Source: Burkholderia sp. WAC0059 (lineage in GTDB: Bacteria; Pseudomonadota; Gammaproteobacteria; Burkholderiales; Burkholderiaceae). Taken from it: DNA of 33,027 nt. The position numbers and the translations under genes are program-made. Positions 15,660 to 23,206 of the stretch are shown in pieces (the stretch's first letter is position 1; each line of letters begins with the position of its first letter). Under the pieces are notes generated by a model, which ran no database searches, was not told the DNA's origin, and saw only the letters and a program-made list of their open reading frames with translations. The stretch spans positions 1-33,027 of the forward strand of contig NZ_PNEO01000030.1 of the NCBI RefSeq assembly GCF_002870125.1, in the 5' to 3' direction.

Positions 15660-15737
<78 letters not shown>

Positions 15738-15745
15738 GGAAAATC

Positions 15746-15779
15746 AAGGACTTACGGTTTCGGCCGTAAGTCCTTTTTT
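15746..15779 (+). terminator. Intrinsic terminator of tRNA-Pro
   Basis: AAGGACTTACGG (15746-15757) pairs perfectly over 12 bp with CCGTAAGTCCTT (15764-15775) around loop TTTCGG. Six T residues (15774-15779) follow. It starts 10 bases after the tRNA CCA end. Confidence 0.93.
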
Positions 15780-15885
15780 CTTGTCTGCGGAAAATACTCC
15801 GACAAATACCCAGGCGAGCGAAAGGTGTTCTCGAGTGTGTGCCGCCCGCGCACGTGTACGCGGTTGCTATGTAGATGGCCCGATC

Positions 15886-16113
15886 ATGCCGGAGTATGCC
15901 ATCGTCTTATCCCGCTCTCCCGACCGGCACGCGCTATGGCTGTGCGAGGTTTTTGATTACTTCCAGCGCCGGGATGTGGAGCAGTTTGCTGTGGCTGCCG
16001 ACCTGGTTGTAGATTACAACGGGCGCTTCGGATACGTGGCGGTAGCGCTCTATCCCGGCAGGTATGTCACGGACCCAGATGCTTACTCTACATTTTTAGA
16101 ATCCATGAATTAG
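15886..16113 (+). CDS. Small hypothetical protein next to tRNA-Pro
   Basis: I do not recognise this 75-residue frame. It starts at ATG 15886 (MPEYAIVLSRSPDRHALWLC) and ends 11 bp before the convergent MocR-type gene. The composition is protein-like, with alternating hydrophobic and charged stretches and an aromatic C-terminal half (DYNGRFGYVAVALYPGRYV), but no signal peptide or membrane segment is seen. Base composition is lower in GC than the core genes. No good ribosome-binding site lies in front, and a longer in-frame extension would run into the tRNA. It may be a real accessory gene, a remnant of one, or chance. Confidence 0.4.
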   Translation: MPEYAIVLSRSPDRHALWLCEVFDYFQRRDVEQFAVAADLVVDYNGRFGYVAVALYPGRYVTDPDAYSTFLESMN

Positions 16114-16124
16114 GATTGCTGATA

Positions 16125-17492
16125 TTAAAGCTGGCTGTCAGCAAAACAGTCTGCTATGTGCTCGAGTTCTACAGGATGTTCACTCAGTCGTGCAGTCGAA
16201 ACGCGCAGGAACTCTCCACGCTTGCTACCGACATGGCAGCGGCTGCCGCTACCGACGGAAATCCCGTGCCGCGCAAGCGCAACGATCGCGGTTTCTTCCT
16301 GGGATACGGGTACCCAAAGGTTGAGTCCGTCATCTCCCTGTGCGGCCAGTCCTCGTTCGTGCAGCAGCTTTTTCAACGCCATACGCCGTTGCGTGTAGCG
16401 TTCTCGCATGCGGGCGACGACCTGGCCGGTTGCCTCGTCGAGCAGGAGCCAGGCAAGTGCTCCCTGCAGGATCCTGCTGTTCATCGCCGCACCGAAGCTG
16501 CGTAGGCGCCGGATTTTGTCGACGAGTCGTGTGGCGCCACCGATTACGCAGGTTCGCAGGTCGATGCCATAGGTATTGCAGTAGCCACGGACCAGCAGGG
16601 TCCGACTGGGCAATAGTGCACCCATACTGGGCGCGGTGACGAGCGAGAGCGGGCCGATGAAGTCGTCCTCGATGATCTGGGTGTCGGGGCTCGCCGCGAG
16701 TACGCGGGCCAGTTCGGCAAGGCGCGCTGCGTTGACGGCATGGCCGAGCGGTACCTGTGCACGGGGCTGGTAGACGAACGCCGCCGGGTGTTCGGCGAGC
16801 GCCGCGCACAACGATTCGGCCATTGGACCGTTTCCATCACATTCGACTGGAATCAACCTGAGTCGTAGCGTTGCGCAAATGTCGAGCAGTCGCGGGCTGG
16901 TCGGCGATTCGATCGCGACGACGCAATCTGTGCCGGCCGCGGCTTCTATCGCGAGCAGCGTGCCTTCGGTTCTGCTTCCCGCTGTGCTCCAGGCCTCGGG
17001 CCGGAATGGCCAGGTCGGCGTGACGGCAGCGACGAGGCTCGGCAGCGCGTGCTCCTTCGACGCATGATGTACGGATGACTCGCGTGCGCCGGCGAGCAGC
17101 GCCGGCCCGAGATCGGGCAGCAGCGCGTAATCGATCAGCCCCTGCGCGAGGTCGCGCGACGGCGCGCTTTCCTGCCCGGAGGGATTCCGGGCGGCGACAT
17201 CGATTACGACGGTGCCGCCACGCCGTCGCGTCTCGATCAGGCCCATGTCGCGCAGGCGGGACCACGCCCCGGCCACGGTCGCGGGGCTGATGCCGAGCAA
17301 GGGGGCGAGCATGCGTACCGTCGGCAGGCGCGCGCCGATTTGCAGCCGGCCGGACTGGATCAGGTCGCGCACGCTGTTGACCAGATGCCCGCCGCCATCC
17401 GTCTGAACATATCGGGCAAGCCAGTCGGCTTCTGCGAGTTGTCCGGTATCGGAATCAAGGGGGGGATGGAGCCTGGTCTGTTGTTTTGTCAT
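16125..17492 (-). CDS. MocR/GntR-type regulator with aminotransferase-like domain lacking the PLP lysine
   Basis: The N-terminal GntR winged helix-turn-helix (about residues 35-96, with GARLPTVRMLAPLLGISPATVAGAWSRL) is joined to a fold-type-I aminotransferase-like domain, the plan of MocR regulators, which usually bind PLP. From ATG 17492 the protein has 455 residues; a TTG at 17546 would add 18. The segment that normally carries the PLP lysine, RGFSKS.GPDLR in related proteins, reads RGYCNTYGIDLR here, with Asn306 in place of Lys (codon 16575-16577). The Asn of the usual NPTG motif is Val247 (QVPLG), while the EDD pair (275-277) remains. It probably senses a ligand without a PLP Schiff base. 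It is divergent from the osmC-like operon and likely acts at the palindrome 17662-17689. Confidence 0.88.
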   Translation of the reverse strand: MTKQQTRLHPPLDSDTGQLAEADWLARYVQTDGGGHLVNSVRDLIQSGRLQIGARLPTVRMLAPLLGISPATVAGAWSRLRDMGLIETRRRGGTVVIDVAARNPSGQESAPSRDLAQGLIDYALLPDLGPALLAGARESSVHHASKEHALPSLVAAVTPTWPFRPEAWSTAGSRTEGTLLAIEAAAGTDCVVAIESPTSPRLLDICATLRLRLIPVECDGNGPMAESLCAALAEHPAAFVYQPRAQVPLGHAVNAARLAELARVLAASPDTQIIEDDFIGPLSLVTAPSMGALLPSRTLLVRGYCNTYGIDLRTCVIGGATRLVDKIRRLRSFGAAMNSRILQGALAWLLLDEATGQVVARMRERYTQRRMALKKLLHERGLAAQGDDGLNLWVPVSQEETAIVALARHGISVGSGSRCHVGSKRGEFLRVSTARLSEHPVELEHIADCFADSQL

Positions 17493-17530
17493 CTCTTGAT
17501 AATGGGTGTTTCGCCCCGCGAGAGGCCTCA

Positions 17531-17551
17531 GCTCCTTGTCTGGCAAGGAGC
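17531..17551. promoter_or_regulatory. 8-bp-arm inverted repeat in the MocR 5' region
   Basis: GCTCCTTG (17531-17538) and CAAGGAGC (17544-17551) are perfect arms around TCTGG. The repeat lies 39 bp before the MocR ATG. It could be an autoregulatory operator or a 5'-UTR hairpin hiding an AAGGAG ribosome-binding-like sequence. It would fall inside the gene if the TTG start at 17546 were used. Confidence 0.45.
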
Positions 17552-17637
17552 GAGATCGTTATGTAGATCGGATGCAGCGGCTTGGGCCAGGCATTGCCAG
17601 CTCATTTTGCCGGATCGATTCAGGACCGTCCAACAGG

Positions 17638-17666
17638 TTGATTTTGTGTGTACATATTTTTATAAC
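17638..17666 (+). promoter_or_regulatory. Candidate promoter of the osmC-LLM-MFS operon
   Basis: -35 TTGATT (17638-17643), 17 bases, -10 TATAAC (17661-17666): each box is close to the sigma70 consensus. It lies in an AT-rich island 94 bp before the osmC-like gene. The -10 overlaps the left arm of the palindrome, which would suit repression by a bound regulator. Confidence 0.6.
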
Positions 17667-17689
17667 ATAAACATATCTGTTTATGTTAT
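17662..17689. promoter_or_regulatory. Perfect 12-bp-arm palindrome, probable MocR-type operator
   Basis: ATAACATAAACA (17662-17673) and TGTTTATGTTAT (17678-17689) are exact inverted repeats around TATC. The site is AT-rich in a GC-rich genome, sits in the intergenic region between the divergent regulator and the osmC-like operon, and covers the operon's -10. A nearby extra ACATAT (17652-17657) repeats the ACATAT at 17671-17676. The divergently encoded MocR/GntR protein is the obvious candidate to bind it. Confidence 0.75.
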
Positions 17690-17759
17690 TGGATCGACGC
17701 GGCCAAGCTGCGCTTTAATCGCTGCACTTGAACGATTCCCGGGGCGAACGGAGGGTTCC

Positions 17760-18176
17760 ATGAGTGAGCATCGACAGGCTGGCGTGAGCACCATCGGCAT
17801 GACTGGGCGTTATGTGGTGCAGAGCCGCGGCAACATTTTTGCCTCCGATTCGCCGTCGGCCCGCAACGGCGACACGGTGGCCGTGGAGCCATCCGAGCTG
17901 CTGCTTTCGGCTCTCGGCGTTTGCGCGCTCGGGAGCGTCGAGAAGGCTGCGGGCGAGCTGAACCTGACCGTGCGGCATGCGCGTGCCGAGGTCGATTCAA
18001 TCCGCGATGCGCAGGATCGCACCCGCTTCGAACGTGTGCATATTGCGGTAACGGTCGAGGGCGTGACGGGAGAGCAGGCACAGCAACTGATCGACCATTT
18101 CACGAGCGGTTGCGTGATCTACAACACCGTACGGCGCGGCGGCCCGATCTCGGTGTCCGTCACGGCTCAACCCTGA
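17760..18176 (+). CDS. OsmC/Ohr-family protein (predicted thiol peroxidase)
   Basis: The 138-residue protein belongs to the OsmC/Ohr family, whose members reduce organic hydroperoxides or H2O2 in the cytosol with two cysteines. Both are present: Cys55 in SALGVCALGSVEKAA and Cys118 in TSGCVIYNTV. The segment VAVEPSELLLSALGVC is the usual family core. GGAGGG lies just before ATG 17760. It is the first gene of a three-gene unit with a flavin monooxygenase (42 bp downstream) and an MFS transporter. In this setting it may detoxify peroxide leaked by the monooxygenase, or a hydroperoxide derived from its substrate. It looks closer to general OsmC-like proteins than to Ohr, though the assignment is by eye. 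Confidence 0.85.
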   Translation: MSEHRQAGVSTIGMTGRYVVQSRGNIFASDSPSARNGDTVAVEPSELLLSALGVCALGSVEKAAGELNLTVRHARAEVDSIRDAQDRTRFERVHIAVTVEGVTGEQAQQLIDHFTSGCVIYNTVRRGGPISVSVTAQP

Positions 18177-18218
18177 GCATGCGTCTCGCCCATTCGTCAA
18201 ACTCAACCCGAAGCAGAC

Positions 18219-19520
18219 ATGGCACGCACTCCGTTTCACCTCGCATGGTTTATTTCCCGCGGTTATGGGCCGAAAGCCTGGCGCCTGCCGTGGGGCGGCC
18301 CGAACCCGAAGGGCTGGACTTCGCCCGGGCTGTTCGTCGATCTCGCGCGTTCGATCGAGCGCGCCGCCTTCGACTACGTGATGATCGAAGACTCGTCGAA
18401 CATCCCCTACACCTACCAGAATTCTCACGATACCTATCTGCGCTACGCGGTCGATTCGCCTAAGCTCGATCCGGCCGTGCTCGCCTCGTTCCTGATCCAG
18501 GCGACACAGCGCCTCGGCGTGGTTACCACGCTGTCAACGACGGAATACCATCCGTTCCAGCTTGCACGCCTGACCAATACGCTCGATCACGTGAGCAACG
18601 GCCGCGCGGGCTGGAATCTCGTGACGGGCAGCAACGACGGCGGCGCACAGAATTTCGGCCTTGACCGGCAATATCCGCATGACCAGCGTTACGACATGGC
18701 CGACGAGTTCGTCGACCTCGTCGTCAGGCTCTGGGAGTCGTGGGAGACCGATGCGGTCGTGATGGACCCGCGCAACGAGATATTCGCCGATCCGACCAAA
18801 GTACATCCAGTGCACTTCGAGGGGCAGTATTTCCGTTCGCGCGGGCCGCTCGGCGCGCCGCGCTCGCCCCAGGGGCGGCCGGTGATCTGCCAGGCCGGCG
18901 GTTCGCCGCGCGGGCGCCAGTTCGCGGCGCAGTGGGCCGAGACGGTGATCGGCACGGCGCGCAGCGTGGCCTCGATGAAGGCATTCCGCGACGATATCCG
19001 CGCGCGGGCACGCGCGGCCGGCCGCGACCCCGAGCGAATCAAGGTGCTGTTCCTGATTACGCCGATCGTGGACGAGTCTCGCGAGAACGCCGAGATGCGC
19101 CGCCGCGCGCAGCTAGAGGATGCCGAGCGCCATCTGGATCTGCACATCGCTTCGCTGTCACGGCTGAGCGGCATCGATTTCTCGAAGTTCGATCTCGACG
19201 AACCGCTGCCGGAGCTGCAGTCGAACGGCCACCAGACGCTCGTCGCGCAATACGCGGGCCGCACGCTGCGCGAGATCAGTGGCACCGGCAAGATGCTGTC
19301 CGACGTGAACCTGGTCGGGACCGCGCAGGACGTGGCGGCGCGACTGTCCGAGATCGTCGACGAAGTCGGCGGGGACGGCTTCCTGCTGATGGACCCGGAT
19401 CTCACGCGGCGTTACGTCGCCGAGATTACCGATGGCCTGGTGCCCGAGCTGCAACGCCTCGGCGTGGTGCGCACGCAGTACGAACACGAGCATTTCCGCG
19501 ACAACCTGATGGCGTTCTGA
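18219..19520 (+). CDS. LLM-class FMN-dependent monooxygenase, NtaA/SnaA/DszA type
   Basis: The 433-residue bacterial-luciferase-like protein belongs to the NtaA/SnaA/DszA/SoxA branch. These are two-component enzymes that use reduced FMN and O2 to cleave C-N or C-S bonds (nitrilotriacetate, EDTA, dibenzothiophene sulfone). The family core SNGRAGWNLVTG is at residues 126-137, preceded by RLGVVTTLSTTEYHPFQLAR, with QGRPVICQAGGSPRGRQFAAQWAE in the C-terminal part. It should be cytosolic. A flavin reductase partner is required in this family, and none is encoded nearby. It lies between the osmC-like gene and an MFS transporter in one operon, so it probably acts on a compound imported by that transporter. 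The substrate is unknown. Confidence 0.87.
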   Translation: MARTPFHLAWFISRGYGPKAWRLPWGGPNPKGWTSPGLFVDLARSIERAAFDYVMIEDSSNIPYTYQNSHDTYLRYAVDSPKLDPAVLASFLIQATQRLGVVTTLSTTEYHPFQLARLTNTLDHVSNGRAGWNLVTGSNDGGAQNFGLDRQYPHDQRYDMADEFVDLVVRLWESWETDAVVMDPRNEIFADPTKVHPVHFEGQYFRSRGPLGAPRSPQGRPVICQAGGSPRGRQFAAQWAETVIGTARSVASMKAFRDDIRARARAAGRDPERIKVLFLITPIVDESRENAEMRRRAQLEDAERHLDLHIASLSRLSGIDFSKFDLDEPLPELQSNGHQTLVAQYAGRTLREISGTGKMLSDVNLVGTAQDVAARLSEIVDEVGGDGFLLMDPDLTRRYVAEITDGLVPELQRLGVVRTQYEHEHFRDNLMAF

Positions 19521-19577
19521 GCAGAGCGGCGGTTGGCGAGCGAGGGCATTCACGTCTATTGATAAGGACTGGAAATC

Positions 19578-20849
19578 ATGATGTACGCAAACCAGCAGGC
19601 CGGCGAAATTCGGTCGGATGACCGACCGCTGCTCACGCGCGAGGCATGGGGCGTCCTTGCCATCGTCACGATCTTCTGGATCGCGGATGGCTACGATACC
19701 TTCGTCCTGCTCGTGACGGGGCGCCCGGCACTGGCGGAGTTGCTGGCTCCTGGCACGGTGCCGGTATTTGCCCGCTATCTAGGCTATCTGGTGACGGTTA
19801 CGTTGGCGGGCTGGGCCACGGGCGGGATTCTTGGCGGCTTGCTGGGGGACCGGCTTGGCCGCCGCCGGACGATGCTGCTGGGCGTTGTTCTGTACAGCAT
19901 GGCCACGACGGCCTCGGCACTCACGTCGACCTGGGTGTGGCTCGCGTTGGCGCGTTTCCTGACCGGCGTCGGGATCGGCGCCGAGTGGGGTGTGGGCACT
20001 TCGCTGTTGCAGGAAGTTTGGCCCGAAAAATGGCGCACGCGTGGCGCGGGCTTGCTGCAGGCGGGATTTTCGGTGGGAGGCCTGCTGGTTTCTGGGCTAT
20101 GGATCCTGCTGGGGGCGAAGCTCGGACTGTCGTGGCGGTGGATGTATCTGTTCGGGCTCGTGCCGTTGCTGATTATCCTCGCGGTGTACCGGCACATTCC
20201 GGAGTCGACGCGCTGGACAAAGTCGCGTCGCGATGTGAGCGCCGCGTCGCTGTTCGCACAGCCGCAGGTACGGCGGCACATGATCGGCGCGCTGGCCGTG
20301 TCGATATCGATCACCGGAGGGTGGTGGGCTGTTACGTCATTTTTGCCCACGTTCGTCGCCAGCCTCGCGCACGATCCACGGCATGCGGCCTCGCTGGCCG
20401 GCTGGGCGGGGGCACTTTACAACTTCGGCGAAATTGTCGGCTGCATTGCGCTGGGTTTTCTGGCCGAAAGATGGGGGCGCAAGCCGACGACCATCGTCTA
20501 TCTGCTCGGCTCGCTGCTGATCGTGCCGGTCGTGTTCGCCGGGCTCGGCTCGGCACAGGCGGTGACGGCCGCGCAGCTCGTCTCGGGATTCTTCACGGGC
20601 GGGTTGTATAGCTGGTATGCGATTCATACCCCCGAGCTGTTCCCGACGCGCATCCGCGCGACTGCCATCAGCGTGGTCTTCTCAGGGGCGCGCTATCTCG
20701 CGATGGCTGGCGCGATGGCAGCCGGCACGCTGGCCGCGGCGCTCGGTGGATTCGGCAAGGTCGCGCTCTGGTTCGCGCCGGTCTATCTGTTGGGTGTGAT
20801 TGCCGTGCTGTTCCTGCCGGAGACTCTTGGCAGGGGGCTGCCGGACTGA
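19578..20849 (+). CDS. MFS transporter, probable organic-acid/aromatic-acid:H+ symporter
   Basis: A 423-residue inner-membrane protein with about 12 hydrophobic segments. Helix 1 carries DGYDTFVLLV, resembling the acidic motif of aromatic-acid:H+ symporters. Motif A is GDRLGRRRT between helices 2 and 3, with a partial copy (AERWGRKPTT) in the second half. ARFLTGVGIGAEWGVGTSLLQEVWP follows in helix 4. It ends with a short cytoplasmic tail (LPETLGRGLPD). GGA precedes the tandem ATGs at 19578-19583. Last gene of the osmC-LLM-MFS unit, it probably imports the substrate of the neighbouring monooxygenase, though export cannot be excluded. The 127 bp to the convergent ArsR gene hold only a small hairpin (GTCCAG/CTGGAC, 20889-20906). 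Confidence 0.88.
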   Translation: MMYANQQAGEIRSDDRPLLTREAWGVLAIVTIFWIADGYDTFVLLVTGRPALAELLAPGTVPVFARYLGYLVTVTLAGWATGGILGGLLGDRLGRRRTMLLGVVLYSMATTASALTSTWVWLALARFLTGVGIGAEWGVGTSLLQEVWPEKWRTRGAGLLQAGFSVGGLLVSGLWILLGAKLGLSWRWMYLFGLVPLLIILAVYRHIPESTRWTKSRRDVSAASLFAQPQVRRHMIGALAVSISITGGWWAVTSFLPTFVASLAHDPRHAASLAGWAGALYNFGEIVGCIALGFLAERWGRKPTTIVYLLGSLLIVPVVFAGLGSAQAVTAAQLVSGFFTGGLYSWYAIHTPELFPTRIRATAISVVFSGARYLAMAGAMAAGTLAAALGGFGKVALWFAPVYLLGVIAVLFLPETLGRGLPD

Positions 20850-20976
20850 GGGCGGAGCCGTTTTTCACCCGCTCTTTCAGGCAGCAAAGTCCAGATGCCG
20901 CTGGACGCGGGTGCAATTGCGATTTCGGCTTCCCGGGAGAGTCATGTCTGCGCGCTTCGCCGATGTTCATGGACGT

Positions 20977-21399
20977 CTATTCGCTGGCACGACGGGAGAG
21001 CACGTGAGCAAACATCGACGCATCGTCGGATTCGACGCCGGACATTCTTGGCGCTGCCGAAGGGGCAGGAGGGATGTTCGTTGCCGCGATCGCGCTCGCG
21101 GCAGTCGGCTTCATGACCGTCGAGATCGACTGTGCGAGCTCGTTGGCGAGCCCGTCGCAGAGACTGTAGATCACCGACTTCGCATGCCGGCTCGCGAGCA
21201 GGACATTCGCGTCGCGCAGCACGCCAAGGTGTTGGGACAGGTTGGGCTGACGTAATCCGAGCGAGCGTTCTATTTCGGAAACCGCACAGGGCCCGTTCAG
21301 CAGCAGCAAAGCGATTGCGAGCCGGCTCGGATGGCTCATGATCCGCAGATAGTTGGCAATCGCCATCAGTTCGGGACGATTGACTTCGACGTCGCTCAC
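20977..21399 (-). CDS. ArsR/SmtB-family regulator with two cysteines
   Basis: A 140-residue ArsR-type winged helix-turn-helix repressor: CAVSEIERSLGLRQPNLSQHLGVLRDANVL (about 38-67), then a wing with ASRHAKSVIYSL. The ELCVCDL arsenic motif is absent. Cysteines stand at Cys38, just before the recognition helices, and Cys81, after the wing, which could support thiol redox sensing. I use GTG 21399: it follows GGGGGA at 7 bases and overlaps the peroxiredoxin stop as GTGA, pointing to translational coupling; ATG 21366 would cut 11 residues. The C-terminal 45 residues are Ala/Pro-rich and unlike the core. It likely controls its own peroxiredoxin operon and perhaps the divergent ten-gene operon. Confidence 0.85.
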   Translation of the reverse strand: MSDVEVNRPELMAIANYLRIMSHPSRLAIALLLLNGPCAVSEIERSLGLRQPNLSQHLGVLRDANVLLASRHAKSVIYSLCDGLANELAQSISTVMKPTAASAIAATNIPPAPSAAPRMSGVESDDASMFAHVLSRRASE

Positions 21400-22112
21400 T
21401 GGCCGGTCCCCCGTTTTATCGCCCGGGCGGGTTGCGACGGCTTCGGCGGTTTGTCCGGCACCGTGTCGCGCGTCTGGTAATACCAGTCTGTCACGTCCTC
21501 CTGGGCGAGCCGCGCCGACGCGTCGTCGATGGTCTTCGGCGGGGGCACGACACCGGGTAGACCCGGCTGCCAGTCCGCCGGCGCATACAGATTTTGTTGC
21601 CATGTCATCCGTACCGCCTGAAACAGCCTGAACGCTTCTTCGACGGAACGGCCCGTCGAGATCGGATACCAGCTGATTGCCTTGATGATGCCTTCGGGGT
21701 CGATCAGGAACATGCCGCGCACGGTGCTGGAAGAAACGGCCTTCGGCGGCAGCATGCCGTAGGCCTTCGCGATTGCCATGGATGGATCTTCGATTACCGG
21801 AAACGGCACGTCGATATCGAAATGCTCCTTGATGCTGCGCAGCCAGGCGAGGTGAGCGTAGAGCCCGTCGATGGATAGCGCCAGCAGTTCGCAGTCGAGT
21901 TCGCGAAAGCGCGGGGCAATGCGTGCAAACGCGATCAATTCGCTTGTGCAGACCGGCGTGAAGTCGGCGGGATGGGAGAAGAACAGCAGCCACTTTCCCC
22001 GATACGAGGTCGACGAAACCATACCCATTGTTGAGCGAGCTTCGAAGTCGGGCGCGGGTTCGTACAGGAATGGGGGGCGCGAGGGATGCAGGTCGTCGGC
22101 GACGTCATTCAT
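21396..22112 (-). CDS. Peroxiredoxin, Prx6/1-Cys type
   Basis: The protein reduces H2O2 or organic peroxides through an active-site cysteine. The peroxidatic site is HPADFTPVCTSE with Cys55. The 238 residues, with a long C-terminal extension after about residue 165 (SWYPISTGRSVEEAFRLFQAV, then a Pro-rich tail), fit the Prx6 subfamily. Cys74 is the only other cysteine, so a C-terminal resolving cysteine is absent and 1-Cys chemistry is expected. It is the first gene of a unit with the ArsR regulator, whose GTG start overlaps its stop. A second, shorter-tailed relative begins at 32887. It is divergent from the lyase gene, with a 167-bp AT-rich region between. Confidence 0.9.
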   Translation of the reverse strand: MNDVADDLHPSRPPFLYEPAPDFEARSTMGMVSSTSYRGKWLLFFSHPADFTPVCTSELIAFARIAPRFRELDCELLALSIDGLYAHLAWLRSIKEHFDIDVPFPVIEDPSMAIAKAYGMLPPKAVSSSTVRGMFLIDPEGIIKAISWYPISTGRSVEEAFRLFQAVRMTWQQNLYAPADWQPGLPGVVPPPKTIDDASARLAQEDVTDWYYQTRDTVPDKPPKPSQPARAIKRGTGQ

Positions 22113-22253
22113 GCGGAATCTCCGCCCGAACGCCCGATAGCTGAGTTAGCGAATAACGAAAGTCCATTTGATTTGTTGATTTGCGAAATGTGGAAATTAA
22201 GATTGCATAAATCACAGATTTTCGCCGAATGACACGGAAACTAGGGTTGAAAT

Positions 22254-22273
22254 TTATCAATAGTTATTGAAAA
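22254..22273. promoter_or_regulatory. Imperfect palindrome upstream of the ten-gene operon
   Basis: TCAATA (22257-22262) and TATTGA (22265-22270) are perfect arms around GT; past one mismatch, TT and AA extend the pairing to 20 bp. It ends 6 bp before the GTG start at 22280 in an AT-rich 167-bp divergent region. ArsR/SmtB sites are often AT-rich inverted repeats with a 2-base centre, so the nearby ArsR protein is a candidate binder. A smaller repeat AAATC-ACA-GATTT lies at 22209-22221. Confidence 0.45.
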
Positions 22274-22279
22274 CTGCAA

Positions 22280-23206
22280 GTGAATAAACTCAATTCTTCC
22301 CTTTCCCCTGCGCTGGTCGTGCCGCCGCTGACGCCGTTCGATGGGGCGCTGAAGGTGGACCGCGATGCGCTGGCAACCCACGTCGATTACGTGGTGAGCG
22401 AATGCCGGGCGACGATGGTCGTCGCGGCCGGCGTCGAGACGCAGGAATACCACTATCTGCCGTTCGACGAGCGCAAGGCGCTGATCCGCGACACGATCGC
22501 CGCTGTCGATCGGCGCGTGCCGGTGGTCGTCGGTGTTTCGCATCCGTCGTTTCGCAGCGCGGTCGAGCTTGCGCAGCTTGCGTCGTCGCTTGGCGCCGAC
22601 CTCATCCAGCTACTTGCGCCGCTGCGTCCGTTCGGCGGTGCGCCGACCACGGCCGAGGTAGTCCGCTACTTCGAGCTGATCGCAAAGGAAACGGATTTGC
22701 CGATCATGCTCTATCTGAACGCCGGGCCGGGCGCCGATCTTTCCGTCGAGGCGACCGTCGAGATCGCGAAGCTCGACCGCGTTGAGTACGTGAAGGAAAG
22801 CTCGCGCGACCTTTCGCGCGTCGGCAGGCTGATCGAGGAAATCGGAAAGGCCGGCCACGCACGCTACCTGACCACCGCGCAAATGCTGCTGATCTCGCTG
22901 GAGCTGGGCGGCAGTGGTGTCACGATGCCGCCGCCGCTTGCGGAGCTCGGCGCGAAGATCATTGCGGCATTCGTCGCCGGCGATGCCCGCGAAGCGGCGC
23001 GTCTGCAGCAGCAATTCTCCCTGTTTCCTGCGCGCTGGATGCACCGCGGCCTGATGCCGGTGATGAAGGCGGCGCTGATGGCGCTCGGACGGGGCATCGG
23101 CTCGCCCTATCCGCCGTTCGGCGCGTTGACCGAGGCCGAAACGGCACAACTGACCGCGCTCGTACAGGCCACTGACCTTGGTAAGGTAGCCACTCATCAT
23201 GCTTGA
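22280..23206 (+). CDS. DHDPS/N-acetylneuraminate lyase family protein, atypical
   Basis: The 308-residue TIM-barrel protein is of the class I aldolase family that includes dihydrodipicolinate synthase, N-acetylneuraminate lyase and several hydratase-aldolases. The Schiff-base lysine is Lys172 (YVKESSRD) and the conserved tyrosine Tyr145. However the GTTGE motif of DHDPS reads GVETQE (51-56) and the segment after Tyr145 is YLNAGPGADL, so it is unlikely to be DHDPS. An aldol cleavage or dehydration of an oxo acid is more plausible. It starts with GTG at 22280; no earlier good start exists. It heads a ten-gene operon and overlaps the GlcG-like gene by 8 bp, which points to a step in the same degradation route. 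Confidence 0.85.
   Translation: MNKLNSSLSPALVVPPLTPFDGALKVDRDALATHVDYVVSECRATMVVAAGVETQEYHYLPFDERKALIRDTIAAVDRRVPVVVGVSHPSFRSAVELAQLASSLGADLIQLLAPLRPFGGAPTTAEVVRYFELIAKETDLPIMLYLNAGPGADLSVEATVEIAKLDRVEYVKESSRDLSRVGRLIEEIGKAGHARYLTTAQMLLISLELGGSGVTMPPPLAELGAKIIAAFVAGDAREAARLQQQFSLFPARWMHRGLMPVMKAALMALGRGIGSPYPPFGALTEAETAQLTALVQATDLGKVATHHA

Noticed and set aside
20889..20906. Hairpin GTCCAG/CTGGAC as terminator between the convergent MFS and arsR genes
   Set aside because: Only six pairs, no T-run on either side; too weak to call.
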